A stretch of 64,000 nucleotides of DNA, taken from positions 10,446 to 74,445 of the forward strand of contig NZ_JAJBMO010000021.1 of NCBI RefSeq assembly GCF_020537505.1, in the 5' to 3' direction. The notes beneath the pieces were generated by a model. The model did no database searches, was not told the origin of the DNA, and worked only from the letters and a program-made list of their open reading frames with translations. This stretch comes from Blautia glucerasea (GTDB lineage: Bacteria; Bacillota; Clostridia; Lachnospirales; Lachnospiraceae). The position numbers and the translations under genes were made by a program. The first letter of the stretch is position 1; each line of letters opens with the position of its first letter. Positions 27,675 to 36,063 of this stretch are shown here, one piece after another.

Positions 27675-27723
27675 AAAAAAACATCCAGCCTGCCATCGTT
27701 GTATGGAGACTGGATGTTTTTTT
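27675..27723. terminator. Bidirectional terminator between NSS transporter and YoaK-like gene
   Basis: AAAAAAACATCCAG and CTGGATGTTTTTTT at the two ends form a perfect stem with A/T runs on both sides, so it can stop transcripts of both converging genes. Confidence 0.85.
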
Positions 27724-27764
27724 ATAATTTGTAATTGTAAAGGTACTGAAGCTTTATTAATTTC

Positions 27765-28454
27765 TCACTGCCAGTGGTGTTCCGCCTCTTCGATTTCCTC
27801 AATAAACATCAGCAGGAAGCTGATAAGAAGCAGGATGCTGGATACCCAGATGGCTCTTTCGCCGTAAGCCATTGAAAGTCTGCCGCCAATTCCTGCACCA
27901 ATGGCAAACAGAAAAATAATGGCGAAGTAGCATAAGGCCTGATGAAGCATGCGTGGCTTTCTTTCACGCATGTAAGCGGAAAGGGCTGCAGTGCCGCTTC
28001 TCAGATTTCCGATACACATGGTGCTGGCGTAGGAATTTCCTTCAACCTTTCGGAAGGTCTGCACCTGAAGGGCGCAGGAAAAGGATACCAGGGTGGTGGC
28101 AAGCACGTTCAGGTTTCCTGGGATGAAGCCAACCAGAAACAACAGGATGATCTCTACCAGAAGGATTCCCTGACGCCAGTGAAGGCGTCTGGCATAACGG
28201 AATTTTTCCTGAATGCGTTCCGCTAACAAAACACCAAGGAAGAATGCGGTCAGGGGAATGAGATAATGCAGACCTGCTTTCACTTCACCGTTCATAAACC
28301 GCTCACTCATCAGTACCACGTTTCCGGTCTGGGCGTTGGAGAAAACGCCATCGCGGGTAAAATAGGTATAGGCATCCTGAAATCCTCCTGACACTGCAAG
28401 AAATGCACTGTTTATAAATGCTTCTGAGGTCTGTACCTTTTTATGATGGTCCAT
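27765..28454 (-). CDS. YoaK/DUF1275-family membrane protein
   Basis: Polytopic membrane protein of unknown function, 229 aa. ATG 28454 follows AAGGAG; the upstream in-frame codon at 28493 is not supported. The family hallmark is the N-terminal GGFQDAYTYFTRDGVFSNAQ followed by TGNVVLM, and about six hydrophobic helices follow. It lies 126 bp downstream of fumB on the same strand and could receive read-through from the large operon. The DUF1275 family has no settled biochemical role. Confidence 0.88.
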   Translation of the reverse strand: MDHHKKVQTSEAFINSAFLAVSGGFQDAYTYFTRDGVFSNAQTGNVVLMSERFMNGEVKAGLHYLIPLTAFFLGVLLAERIQEKFRYARRLHWRQGILLVEIILLFLVGFIPGNLNVLATTLVSFSCALQVQTFRKVEGNSYASTMCIGNLRSGTAALSAYMRERKPRMLHQALCYFAIIFLFAIGAGIGGRLSMAYGERAIWVSSILLLISFLLMFIEEIEEAEHHWQ

Positions 28455-28579
28455 AATAAGCTCCTTCTTTCGTCTTTTGTCTTTCGTATACATACATATC
28501 TTTGAATTATAGAATAAACAACACTTTCTGTAAACATCTATTTTGATATGTGGAGTATATATATCTTATATGTCTAAGA

Positions 28580-29146
28580 TCAGCTTTCTTTATGCGCTTC
28601 CAGATACTCTTTTCTTCCCTCTTCATAAAGGTTATTGCCTTCGCTGTCAATAATGACTACAAGAGGCATATCTTCTACGTAAAGCTTACGGAGAGCTTCT
28701 GCACCCAGATCCTCATAGGCGATAAGTTCAGCTTTTTTGATGCATTTGGCAAGAAGGGCGCCGGCGCCGCCGATGGCTCCGAAGTAAACGCCGTGATATT
28801 TTTTCATGGCTTCTACTACTTCAGGCAGACGTGCTCCTTTACCGATCATTCCCCGGGCTCCTACAGACATCATGGTTGGTGCATAGGCATCCATACGGCC
28901 ACTGGTAGTTGGTCCGGCAGATCCAATGACCTGACCTGGTTTTGCAGGAGTTGGTCCTACATAATAAATAGTTGCATCTGTTGGATCAAAAGGAATCTTT
29001 TCGCCTTTTGCAAGAGCCTCACACATACGTTTGTGTCCTGCGTCACGGGATGTGTAGATGGTTCCGGTAAGGAGAACCTGATCACCTGCGTGAAGGGTTT
29101 TTGCCAGTTCTTCAGTCAGAGGCAGTGTAATATGTCTTCTTTCCAT
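28580..29146 (-). CDS. fumB: Class I fumarate hydratase, beta (C-terminal) subunit
   Basis: Second subunit of the two-subunit [4Fe-4S] fumarase that interconverts malate and fumarate, 188 aa. Start ATG 29146 (MERRHITLPLTEELAKTLHAGD) lies two bases past the stop of the alpha subunit, so the pair is translationally coupled; the earlier in-frame codon at 29203 lies inside the alpha gene. YYVGPTPAKPGQVIGSAGPT and TSGRMDAYAP are beta-subunit hallmarks (substrate-binding swivelling domain). It is the last gene of the mdh-hdr-flx-frd-fum operon. The symbol follows the subunit, not the E. coli isozyme. Confidence 0.93.
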   Translation of the reverse strand: MERRHITLPLTEELAKTLHAGDQVLLTGTIYTSRDAGHKRMCEALAKGEKIPFDPTDATIYYVGPTPAKPGQVIGSAGPTTSGRMDAYAPTMMSVGARGMIGKGARLPEVVEAMKKYHGVYFGAIGGAGALLAKCIKKAELIAYEDLGAEALRKLYVEDMPLVVIIDSEGNNLYEEGRKEYLEAHKES

Positions 29147-29148
29147 GA

Positions 29149-29991
29149 TCAGATCACCTCCGTTTTGTGGCGGGTAACGTGGCAGTTGATGTTGACTGCA
29201 CATGGCATTCCCGCAATGTGAGTAGGCATTGTCTCAATATTCAGGCCAATGGCTGTGGTTTTTCCTCCAAAGCCCTGGGGTCCGATTCCAAGCTTATTTA
29301 CTTTCTCCAGCATTTCGTCTTCCAGCTCTGCATAGAATGGATCCGGATTGTGGGAATCCAGAGGACGCATCAGTGCCTTCTTTGCAAGAAGGGCACATTT
29401 GTCAAAGGTTCCGCCGATTCCAACACCTACAACCATAGGAGGGCATGGATTCGGGCCTGCTGTCTCAACGACTTCCAGAATGAAATCCTTGATTCCCTGA
29501 AGTCCTGCAGATGGCTTGAACATACGGATCATACTCATGTTCTCACTTCCGAAGCCCTTCGGGCCCACTGTGATCTTCACTTTATCGCCAGGAACGATTT
29601 CTGTATAGATCATAGCCGGCGTATTGTCTCCTGTGTTTCCACGGCGCACAGGATCTTTTACAACAGATTTGCGAAGGTATCCGTTTGTGTATCCGCGGCG
29701 TACACCTTCATTGATGGCATCAGTAAGATCTCCGCCAACAAAGTGCACATCCTGTCCAATTTCAAGGAACACACATGCCATTCCTGTATCCTGGCAGATC
29801 GGTACATTTTCGTTATCTGCAATATCAAAATTCTCGATAATATTGTCAAGGATACCCTTGGCAATCTCTCCGTCTTCGCATGCGCGGCATGTTTTGATAG
29901 CGCATTTTACGTCTTCCGGAAGATGTTCGTTTGCTTCGATACAGAGTTTTTCAATGACATCTGTAAGTCTGCTTACTTCTACTTCACGCAT
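29149..29991 (-). CDS. fumA: Class I fumarate hydratase, alpha (N-terminal) subunit
   Basis: Catalytic Fe-S subunit of class I fumarase, 280 aa. Cluster cysteines are visible in [16 protein letters not shown], in the [17 protein letters not shown] segment, and upstream in [33 protein letters not shown] is a family signature. In the operon it follows frdA by 39 bp, so fumarate made here is delivered to the neighbouring fumarate reductase. The oxygen-labile cluster fits a strict anaerobe. Confidence 0.95.
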   Translation of the reverse strand: MREVEVSRLTDVIEKLCIEANEHLPEDVKCAIKTCRACEDGEIAKGILDNIIENFDIADNENVPICQDTGMACVFLEIGQDVHFVGGDLTDAINEGVRRGYTNGYLRKSVVKDPVRRGNTGDNTPAMIYTEIVPGDKVKITVGPKGFGSENMSMIRMFKPSAGLQGIKDFILEVVETAGPNPCPPMVVGVGIGGTFDKCALLAKKALMRPLDSHNPDPFYAELEDEMLEKVNKLGIGPQGFGGKTTAIGLNIETMPTHIAGMPCAVNINCHVTRHKTEVI

Positions 29992-30030
29992 TTTGGTAAG
30001 CTCCCTTCTTTCATAATATTTATTTCATTT

Positions 30031-31644
30031 TTATCTCTGCTCGTGACGGGCATAGTTTGGAAGCAGTAATGGAGATACTTTATCGGTCTCTGCTCCTGCT
30101 GCTTTTAACTCTTTCTCATATGCGTAAATATGATCCAGATTCATTTTTCCAAGCTCTACCTCTTTGCATTTTGCAGCTGCCTTTTTACCGGCATTTCTTC
30201 CGAATACGATTACGTCCAGAAGAGAGTTGCCCATCAGTCTGTTTCTTCCATGGATTCCGCCTGCAGCTTCTCCTGCAACCAGAAGGTTCGGGATTTCTTT
30301 TGTAAATCCGTCTCCATCGATTTCCAGGCCGCCGTTCTGGTAATGAAGAGTAGGATAGATCACGATCGGCACTTTTCTCATATCAACGCCATAGTTCATG
30401 TACATACGGAACATTGCCGGGATTCTCTTCTCAATAGTTCCCTCGCCTCCAAGGATCTCGATCATCGGAGTATCCAGCCATACACCTTTCAGTCCGCCAG
30501 GAACCTCTACGCCACGGCCTTCCTCACATTCACGGATAACACCGGAAGCATTCACATCACGGGTTTCCAGAGGGTGAATATAGGCTTCTCCGTTTGCATT
30601 TACAAGCTGCGCGCCAACGGAACGAACCTTCTCTGTTACCAGCGCGCCGAGGATCTGTGACGGATAAATGGCACCAGTTGGATGGTACTGGATAGAATCC
30701 TGATAAAGAAGGGAAGCGCCTGCTCTGTAGCCAAGTACAAGACCATCTGCGGTTGCGCCGTAGTGGTTAGAGGTAGGGAATCCCTGATAGTGCATTCTTC
30801 CTGCCCCGCCAGTTGCAATGACAACTGTTTTTGCTCTTGCGACGGAGTAATCGCCGGTTTCCATGTTAAGAAGAACAGCACCTGCTGTCTGTCCTTTTTC
30901 ATCTTTCAGAAGCTCCACAGCGGAAGTAAATTCTACTACCGGAATGCCAAGGTTCAGAACCTCGTCACGGATGGTACGCATGATTTCAGATCCGGAATAA
31001 TCCTTTGCAGCATGCATTCTCTTTCTGGAGGTTCCGCCACCGTGTGTGGTGATCATGGTTCCATCCTCTTCTTTGTCGAACTCAACGCCAAGATCGTTCA
31101 GCCATTTAATTGCATCCGGAGCTTCCATTACAAGTCTCTTTACCAGCTCTGGTTTTGCAGCAAAATGTCCGCCGCCGAAGCAGTCCAGATAATGCTGGAC
31201 AGGGGAATCATTTTCTTTGTCAGCTGCCTGGATTCCGCCTTCCGCCATCATGGTGTTGGCATCACCGATACGAAGTTTGGTCACGATCATAACGTTGGCA
31301 CCTGCATTGTGTGCTTCGATGGCACAGGAGGAGCCTGCACCGCCGCCGCCGATTACAAGTACATCTACATCATAATCGATTTTGTTAAGGTCAATTTTTT
31401 CATTCAGAAGACGGCTTTCGGAGTGAAGCATTTCTGCCAGCTCTAGTGGTGCCTTCTGTCCTTTGTTTGGTCCTACTTTGATTTCTGCAAATGCATCCGG
31501 GTTATAGTCTGGATGGAATTTCTTAAGAAGAGCATCTTTCTCATCAGCGCTCAGACGCCTTGGCTCTGTTGCCATACGCTGTGCTCTTGTAGCCTCTACC
31601 TTTTTGATGGATTCCATCATATTTTCTGGATATGGTGCGTACAT
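30031..31644 (-). CDS. frdA: Fumarate reductase flavoprotein subunit (soluble, non-covalent FAD type)
   Basis: Reduces fumarate to succinate; 537 aa, Sdh/Frd flavoprotein family, cytoplasmic (no Sec or Tat signal). About 90 residues precede the Rossmann motif VLVIGGGGAGSSCA (96-109), an extension not found in SdhA. Substrate-site motifs are kept: HGGGTSRKRM, QYHPTGA, YPTLHYQNGG and IHGRNRLMGNSLLD. At the position of the FAD-linking histidine the sequence is DANTMMAEGG, with Asn130, so FAD should be bound non-covalently, as in L-aspartate oxidase and the methanogen thiol:fumarate reductase TfrA. No membrane-anchor (FrdC/D) gene is near; FrdB precedes it by 15 bp. Confidence 0.9.
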   Translation of the reverse strand: MYAPYPENMMESIKKVEATRAQRMATEPRRLSADEKDALLKKFHPDYNPDAFAEIKVGPNKGQKAPLELAEMLHSESRLLNEKIDLNKIDYDVDVLVIGGGGAGSSCAIEAHNAGANVMIVTKLRIGDANTMMAEGGIQAADKENDSPVQHYLDCFGGGHFAAKPELVKRLVMEAPDAIKWLNDLGVEFDKEEDGTMITTHGGGTSRKRMHAAKDYSGSEIMRTIRDEVLNLGIPVVEFTSAVELLKDEKGQTAGAVLLNMETGDYSVARAKTVVIATGGAGRMHYQGFPTSNHYGATADGLVLGYRAGASLLYQDSIQYHPTGAIYPSQILGALVTEKVRSVGAQLVNANGEAYIHPLETRDVNASGVIRECEEGRGVEVPGGLKGVWLDTPMIEILGGEGTIEKRIPAMFRMYMNYGVDMRKVPIVIYPTLHYQNGGLEIDGDGFTKEIPNLLVAGEAAGGIHGRNRLMGNSLLDVIVFGRNAGKKAAAKCKEVELGKMNLDHIYAYEKELKAAGAETDKVSPLLLPNYARHEQR

Positions 31645-31659
31645 GTTTTTATGCCCTCC

Positions 31660-32334
31660 TTATTTCTCAATTTCTCTGTTGTTATAAAGTTCTTCCATGT
31701 CTGTGATCGGTTTCTGCATGATCTGCTCGATCAGATCATCGTATTTGCCTTCATGGATTTCTTCTACACGTTTCTCAAGATGCTCACTTTTAGGGGCAAT
31801 GTATTTTCCTGTGAGACGTCTTGCAAGAAGACCTACCATCGGGTGGGAGATACCTGCCGGACATCTTACAGAACAGCATCCGCAGCTTACGCAGTCAAAG
31901 GATTCTTCTGCGCATTTCTCAAGCTCGCCTCTCTGTGCATATGCGATGTACTGCATTACATTTAAGCCCTGGGTACATGCTTTTGTACATGCGTTACAGC
32001 CGATACAGCTGTAAATTTCCGGGTAGAGCTCCATCATGACCTGCTGGTTTGGCTGAAGGTCTTCGATGTTGTAGAGTCTCTTGTCTGTAGGGAAAAATGG
32101 GATGCTTGCTACATACATGCCTTCCTGTACCTGTGTCTGACAGGCAAGACAGGTTTTCAGTTCGTTGTCGCCTTTGATTCTGTAGATTGTGGCGCAGGCG
32201 CCGCAGAAGCCGTGACGGCATCCACAGCCGCGTTTTAAGGTATATCCGGCGTATTCCATGGCCGTCATAATGGTCAGGTCAGCTGGTACGGTGTATTTTT
32301 TACCGAAGAAATATACGTTTACCATATTTTCCAT
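31660..32334 (-). CDS. frdB: Fumarate reductase iron-sulfur subunit
   Basis: Electron-transfer subunit for FrdA, 224 aa. The N-terminal plant-ferredoxin domain has CRHGFCGAC (C-x4-C-x2-C) and a fourth cysteine in KTCLAC for a [2Fe-2S] cluster. The C-terminal half has CIGCNACTKAC and CVSCGCCSVRC for two further clusters. The spacing suits the three-cluster FrdB/SdhB plan, but the region that contacts quinone and anchor subunits is not conserved as far as I can see. Because no anchor exists, the partner is probably the HdrB/FlxABCD complex in the same operon. In methanogen TfrB an FrdB-like half is fused to an HdrB-like half, which supports that pairing. Confidence 0.9.
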   Translation of the reverse strand: MENMVNVYFFGKKYTVPADLTIMTAMEYAGYTLKRGCGCRHGFCGACATIYRIKGDNELKTCLACQTQVQEGMYVASIPFFPTDKRLYNIEDLQPNQQVMMELYPEIYSCIGCNACTKACTQGLNVMQYIAYAQRGELEKCAEESFDCVSCGCCSVRCPAGISHPMVGLLARRLTGKYIAPKSEHLEKRVEEIHEGKYDDLIEQIMQKPITDMEELYNNREIEK

Positions 32335-32366
32335 GTTGGGAGTTCCTTTCTTCTGATTGTCTAACT

Positions 32367-32699
32367 CTATTTCTTACAAATTGTGTTACTCAGGATAATA
32401 ATAATTACAACATCTATGACAATTAAAACTAATAGCACATAAACAAAACTGGATGGCAAAAAGATTTCAAATAGTCCGGTTATCAGAAGGAGAATAGCAA
32501 TCACGCCCATTCCAATTCCGTATACACGGCACAGCTTTTTCTCATCATATCTGGCTTTCTCTTCTTTTGAAGCAGTGTTATAGCCAGAAATAAATTTGCT
32601 GCCATGACCACTTAGTAAAGCAATGGTCAAAATTACAAAGACAGCAAAGACGACCCAGAGTATCCAGTCTGATCCATGAGCTGTATCTGCCAATGTCAT
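32367..32699 (-). CDS. Small membrane protein, DUF3784-like
   Basis: 110 aa with three predicted membrane helices (about 10-30, 63-80, 84-105) and the GYNTASKEEKARYDEKKLCR segment between helices 1 and 2, which is typical of DUF3784 proteins. Function unknown. It sits between flxA and frdB inside the succinate operon, where it is the only membrane protein. It could tether the complex to the membrane, or be an unrelated passenger. Confidence 0.75.
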   Translation of the reverse strand: MTLADTAHGSDWILWVVFAVFVILTIALLSGHGSKFISGYNTASKEEKARYDEKKLCRVYGIGMGVIAILLLITGLFEIFLPSSFVYVLLVLIVIDVVIIIILSNTICKK

Positions 32700-32738
32700 A
32701 AAAATCCCCCTTGTATTTACTGAAACTTTTGGGTTTAC

Positions 32739-33593
32739 TTAGTACTCGTCAGGTAACTGGTCAATCTCGTCCATTCTAAATACCGGACCGTCTTTGCAGA
32801 CATATTTAGATCCAATGTTGCAACGTCCGCATTTACCAATACCGCACTTCATGCGAAGCTCCAGTGTTGTGTAAACCTGGGTTCTTGTAAAACCAAGCTC
32901 CTCAAGGCCCTGAAGTACAAATTTGATCATGATCGGCGGTCCGCAGACTAACGCAACTTTGTTAGTATCGAAGCCGATTTCTTTCAAATAGGTTGGTACG
33001 AAGCCTACATGTCCGTCCCATCCTTCCTGCTCACGGTCGATAGTCAGATATACATTTACGTCTTTTGCATTCATCCAGACTTCCTGAATCTCTTTTAATT
33101 TTACAAGATCGTCTGCGGAACGGGAACCGTAGAGAATATCTACAGTGCCGTAGTCATCGCGGTTGTCAAGAACGTAGTTGATTACGGAGCGAAGTGGTGC
33201 AAGACCGATACCACCGGCAATAAACAGAAGATTTTTACCCTTCAGCTTATCCTCTACCGGAAAATGGTTTCCATATGGTCCACGGACTGTGATCTCATCT
33301 CCCACCTGAAGGCTGTGGAGATAAGAGGTCAGCTCTCCGCATTTTTTAATACTGAATTCCTGATACTCTTTGTTTGTGGGAGAAGAAGTAATGGAAAACA
33401 TACCTTCGCTTACGCCTGGTGCGCAGACCATTGCACACTGACCAGGCATATGTTCGAAAAGCTTTCCTCCATCCGGTGCAGTTACGCAGAAGGTTTTTAC
33501 ATCCGGTGTCTCCTCGTGAATGTCTGTGATCACGCCAACCTGCGGAATCAGAGTATCCAGAGTATAATTTTTATGACAGGTACACTCGCTCAT
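32739..33593 (-). CDS. flxA: FAD/NAD(P)-binding oxidoreductase subunit, FlxA/AsrB-like
   Basis: NAD(P)H-oxidising entry module, 284 aa, of the ferredoxin-NADP reductase superfamily (as in AsrB, HydG and FlxA). RGPYGNHF is the FAD motif, LFIAGGIGLAPLRSVI the NAD(P) motif, and CGIGKCGRCNIGSKYVCKDG a [2Fe-2S] motif near the C-terminus. The start ATG overlaps the stop of flxB by one base. In the Hdr-Flx complexes described from sulfate reducers FlxA takes electrons from NADH and passes them through FlxB-D to HdrA. The gene order here supports the same role. Confidence 0.88.
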   Translation of the reverse strand: MSECTCHKNYTLDTLIPQVGVITDIHEETPDVKTFCVTAPDGGKLFEHMPGQCAMVCAPGVSEGMFSITSSPTNKEYQEFSIKKCGELTSYLHSLQVGDEITVRGPYGNHFPVEDKLKGKNLLFIAGGIGLAPLRSVINYVLDNRDDYGTVDILYGSRSADDLVKLKEIQEVWMNAKDVNVYLTIDREQEGWDGHVGFVPTYLKEIGFDTNKVALVCGPPIMIKFVLQGLEELGFTRTQVYTTLELRMKCGIGKCGRCNIGSKYVCKDGPVFRMDEIDQLPDEY

Positions 33594-34654
33594 TACTTTT
33601 CACCTCCATGCTTTTCAAAAGCCTTGATCACCTTCACAATGTTCAGGGATGACGGGCATTTTTCCACGCAGCGGCCACATCCTACGCAGGAATACATGCC
33701 GCCGTTGTTGGCTGGGAAATAAACCAGTTTGTGCATGAATCTCTGGCGGAATCTCTGCATCTGGCTGGTACGGTTGTTTCCGTGAGCCATCATAGTGAAA
33801 TCGGAATACATACAGGAATCCCAGCAGCGGTAACGTTTTACACCGTGTCCTGTGTCATAGTCCTTAATGTCGTAGCACTGGCAGGTTGGACATACAAAGG
33901 TACAGGTTCCACATGCCAGGCAAGGTTTATATAAGGTCTCCCAGACAGAAGAACCAAATTTTTCATCTGTGGCGTTTCCATCCCAGCCTTCCAGGGAAAG
34001 ATGGGTGTATGGAAGTTTTTCCACAATGCTTCTGATTGCTTCTTTTTCAGCATCTACTTTTGCCTGACCATCATCAGACGGGGTAAGAAGTTCTTTTACT
34101 GCTTCCGTAAGAGTCTCTCCCTTCCCGGTAAGGGCTTTCCAGTAAAGGCTTCCCTCTACCATCCAGACAGCTACATCAGCAATGCCTTTCGTATCAGCGT
34201 CTGCTGCCGGATCTGCTGCGTCTGTTCCAAATACTTTACAGAAACAGGATTCCTCTGGCTCATGGCACGCCATGGCAACGATGGTTCCATGTTCTCTTCT
34301 TGCTGCATAGAAGGTATCAACAGGATCTGCAAGGAAAACCTTGTCCAGAACTGCAACGCCTTTTACATCGCAGGCTTTCATGCCAAATACAACAAAAGGA
34401 CGGTTTCTAAGCGCTTCTGGCTCAACAGTCAGCTTCTTTCCATCACGGACAACCGTATAAAGTGTCTCGCTCTGTGGGAAAAAGGCGTCTTTGCCGGATT
34501 TTACGGTTTTCAGTGTATCCAGATCTGCCTCTTCTTCCTCGTTCCAGAGGCCAAAGTTTGTCTGACCTGCCTTTTTGATGGGAAGGATCAGGTCCTGACT
34601 TTCTGCGATTTTCCGGAATAATGCTTCCAGATTTTCTTTCTCAATCTTATACAT
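33593..34654 (-). CDS. flxB: 4Fe-4S dicluster subunit, FlxB/AsrA-like
   Basis: Electron-transfer subunit, 353 aa, similar in plan to AsrA of anaerobic sulfite reductase and FlxB. Residues about 1-220 lack cysteine clusters and form an alpha/beta domain with FVVFGMKACDVKGVAVLD. Two cluster motifs follow: CLACGTCTFVCPTCQCYD and CVGCGRCVEKCPSSLNIVKV. It overlaps flxA by one base and is three bases after flxC, so the genes are tightly coupled. No siroheme subunit (AsrC) is near, arguing against sulfite reductase. Confidence 0.85.
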   Translation of the reverse strand: MYKIEKENLEALFRKIAESQDLILPIKKAGQTNFGLWNEEEEADLDTLKTVKSGKDAFFPQSETLYTVVRDGKKLTVEPEALRNRPFVVFGMKACDVKGVAVLDKVFLADPVDTFYAARREHGTIVAMACHEPEESCFCKVFGTDAADPAADADTKGIADVAVWMVEGSLYWKALTGKGETLTEAVKELLTPSDDGQAKVDAEKEAIRSIVEKLPYTHLSLEGWDGNATDEKFGSSVWETLYKPCLACGTCTFVCPTCQCYDIKDYDTGHGVKRYRCWDSCMYSDFTMMAHGNNRTSQMQRFRQRFMHKLVYFPANNGGMYSCVGCGRCVEKCPSSLNIVKVIKAFEKHGGEK

Positions 34655-34657
34655 ACA

Positions 34658-35632
34658 TTATCCCCTTTCTGCCACTACACCTGGCTCTACATCGTCAAAT
34701 GTAAAGCTGGTCAGCGGACCCTTTGACTCTGCATCTGCGCCAGCCTGATATTCCCCGTAGAAGGTATCAATATCCTTGATAAACTTACGGTTAAACAGGT
34801 GAAGGGGAATTCCCTGCGGGCAGACACGGCTGCACTCACCGCAGTCTGTACATCTTCCTGCAACGTGGAAGGCACGGATAATGTGGAACATTTTCTCTTC
34901 GAAGGAATCCACATTTGCCTTCTGTGCACTGTCAAACTTGGTGCTGTCGAATACACATTTACGGCAGCTGCATGCCGGGCAGGCATTGCGGCAGGCGTTG
35001 CAGCGGATACATTTGCTAAGCTCTTTCTGGAAAAATGCGAAACGCTCTTCCGGCTTCATTTTCTCAATTCTCTCAACCTCTGCGAAACGGTCTGCATCTT
35101 TTGTATCCTTGGATTCGCCGATGATCTCGTCGTAGATCATGTGCTCTTTTCCTTTGCATACATGACAGCGCTCCAGCATAGCGTCTTTGTAAGCTACGGT
35201 CTTGTCGCCGTAGATAGTGGAAATGTGAAGTTCTTCACAATCATCGGTAAGCTCGGCACCGGAAATGCCCTGGATTCCCTTGATTCCCATTTTACGGATT
35301 TTTTCCACATCCAGCTTTCCTTTACATCCAACACCGATGATATAGGCTTTTTCGCGGTCTACACGGTGCTCTTTGATCAGCTGGTTAAAGCTGTAGGTAT
35401 CACAAGGCTTCAGACAGACAAGGGTTTTCCCCTCTAATTTGGAAGCCTCGATCATCATTTTACTTAAGTTCTGTCCGCAGAAACCATTGTAGACAAATTC
35501 ATCCAGGCTTTCTGCGGTCTCGAAATATGCTGCTTCCGGATTGTAAGGCAGGTCTCCGGCTTTCCAGCCAAGAACACGTGCTACGGTTCCGTCAGCCAGC
35601 AGTTCTTTTGCACGGGCGATCAGTTCCTGCAT
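34658..35632 (-). CDS. flxC: 4Fe-4S dicluster subunit, FlxC-like
   Basis: Iron-sulfur subunit, 324 aa. The N-terminal 210 residues resemble the coenzyme F420 hydrogenase/dehydrogenase beta-type fold (KTLVCLKPCDTYSFNQLIKE and YIIGVGCKGKLDVEKI), then come two clusters: CIRCNACRNACPACSCRKC and GRCTDCGECSRVCPQGIPL. Its start lies within the end of flxD (13-bp overlap). It probably links FlxB and the MvhD-like FlxD in the NADH-to-HdrA wire. Confidence 0.83.
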   Translation of the reverse strand: MQELIARAKELLADGTVARVLGWKAGDLPYNPEAAYFETAESLDEFVYNGFCGQNLSKMMIEASKLEGKTLVCLKPCDTYSFNQLIKEHRVDREKAYIIGVGCKGKLDVEKIRKMGIKGIQGISGAELTDDCEELHISTIYGDKTVAYKDAMLERCHVCKGKEHMIYDEIIGESKDTKDADRFAEVERIEKMKPEERFAFFQKELSKCIRCNACRNACPACSCRKCVFDSTKFDSAQKANVDSFEEKMFHIIRAFHVAGRCTDCGECSRVCPQGIPLHLFNRKFIKDIDTFYGEYQAGADAESKGPLTSFTFDDVEPGVVAERG

Positions 35633-36063
35633 CTTAAATCCTCCAATCTGACGTTTTTACCCAGAGAATAGATTTTTTCCACAAATTCATTCATAGTCTG
35701 GGAGAATTTTACACCTTCTGCGGCAGATACCCACTCAACACGGGTACGGCCATTTTCCACACCGATGAAATCCAGCATGGAGAAAAGAAGTGTCATACGT
35801 CTTCTCGCGTAATAGTTTCCGGTTGTGTAATGGCAGTCTCCCGGATGGCAGCCGCACATGATCACACCGTCAGCACCTTTTTCAAAGGCACGGAGGATAA
35901 ACATTGGATTTACACGGCAGGAGCATGGTACGCGGATGATCTTTACATCAGCCGGATAAGAAAGACGGCTGCTTCCTGCAAGGTCTGCACCTGCGTAGCT
36001 GCACCAGTTACAGCAGAATGCCACGATCTTCGGTCTGAATTCTTCTTTTGCTTCTATCGACAT
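35620..36063 (-). CDS. flxD: MvhD-like hydrogenase delta / FlxD iron-sulfur protein
   Basis: Small [2Fe-2S] protein, 147 aa, that joins the electron-input module to HdrA. ATG 36063 (MSIEAKEEFRPKIVAFCCNW) is inside the last codons of hdrA; upstream in-frame codons would lie within hdrA. Cysteines are in CCNWCSYAGADLAG, RVPCSCRVNPMFIL and CGCHPGDCHY, the standard MvhD pattern. In methanogens MvhD links hydrogenase to HdrA; here no MvhA/G hydrogenase genes exist and FlxA-C take their place. Confidence 0.92.
   Translation of the reverse strand: MSIEAKEEFRPKIVAFCCNWCSYAGADLAGSSRLSYPADVKIIRVPCSCRVNPMFILRAFEKGADGVIMCGCHPGDCHYTTGNYYARRRMTLLFSMLDFIGVENGRTRVEWVSAAEGVKFSQTMNEFVEKIYSLGKNVRLEDLRCRN

Noticed and set aside
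29167..30069. 300-aa plus-strand open frame opposite fumA
   Set aside because: Shadow of a clear class I fumarase gene; no RBS and no recognisable motifs.
32739..35632. Anaerobic sulfite reductase AsrAB
   Set aside because: flxA and flxB resemble AsrB and AsrA, but no siroheme subunit is present and the genes are embedded with FlxC, FlxD and HdrABC.
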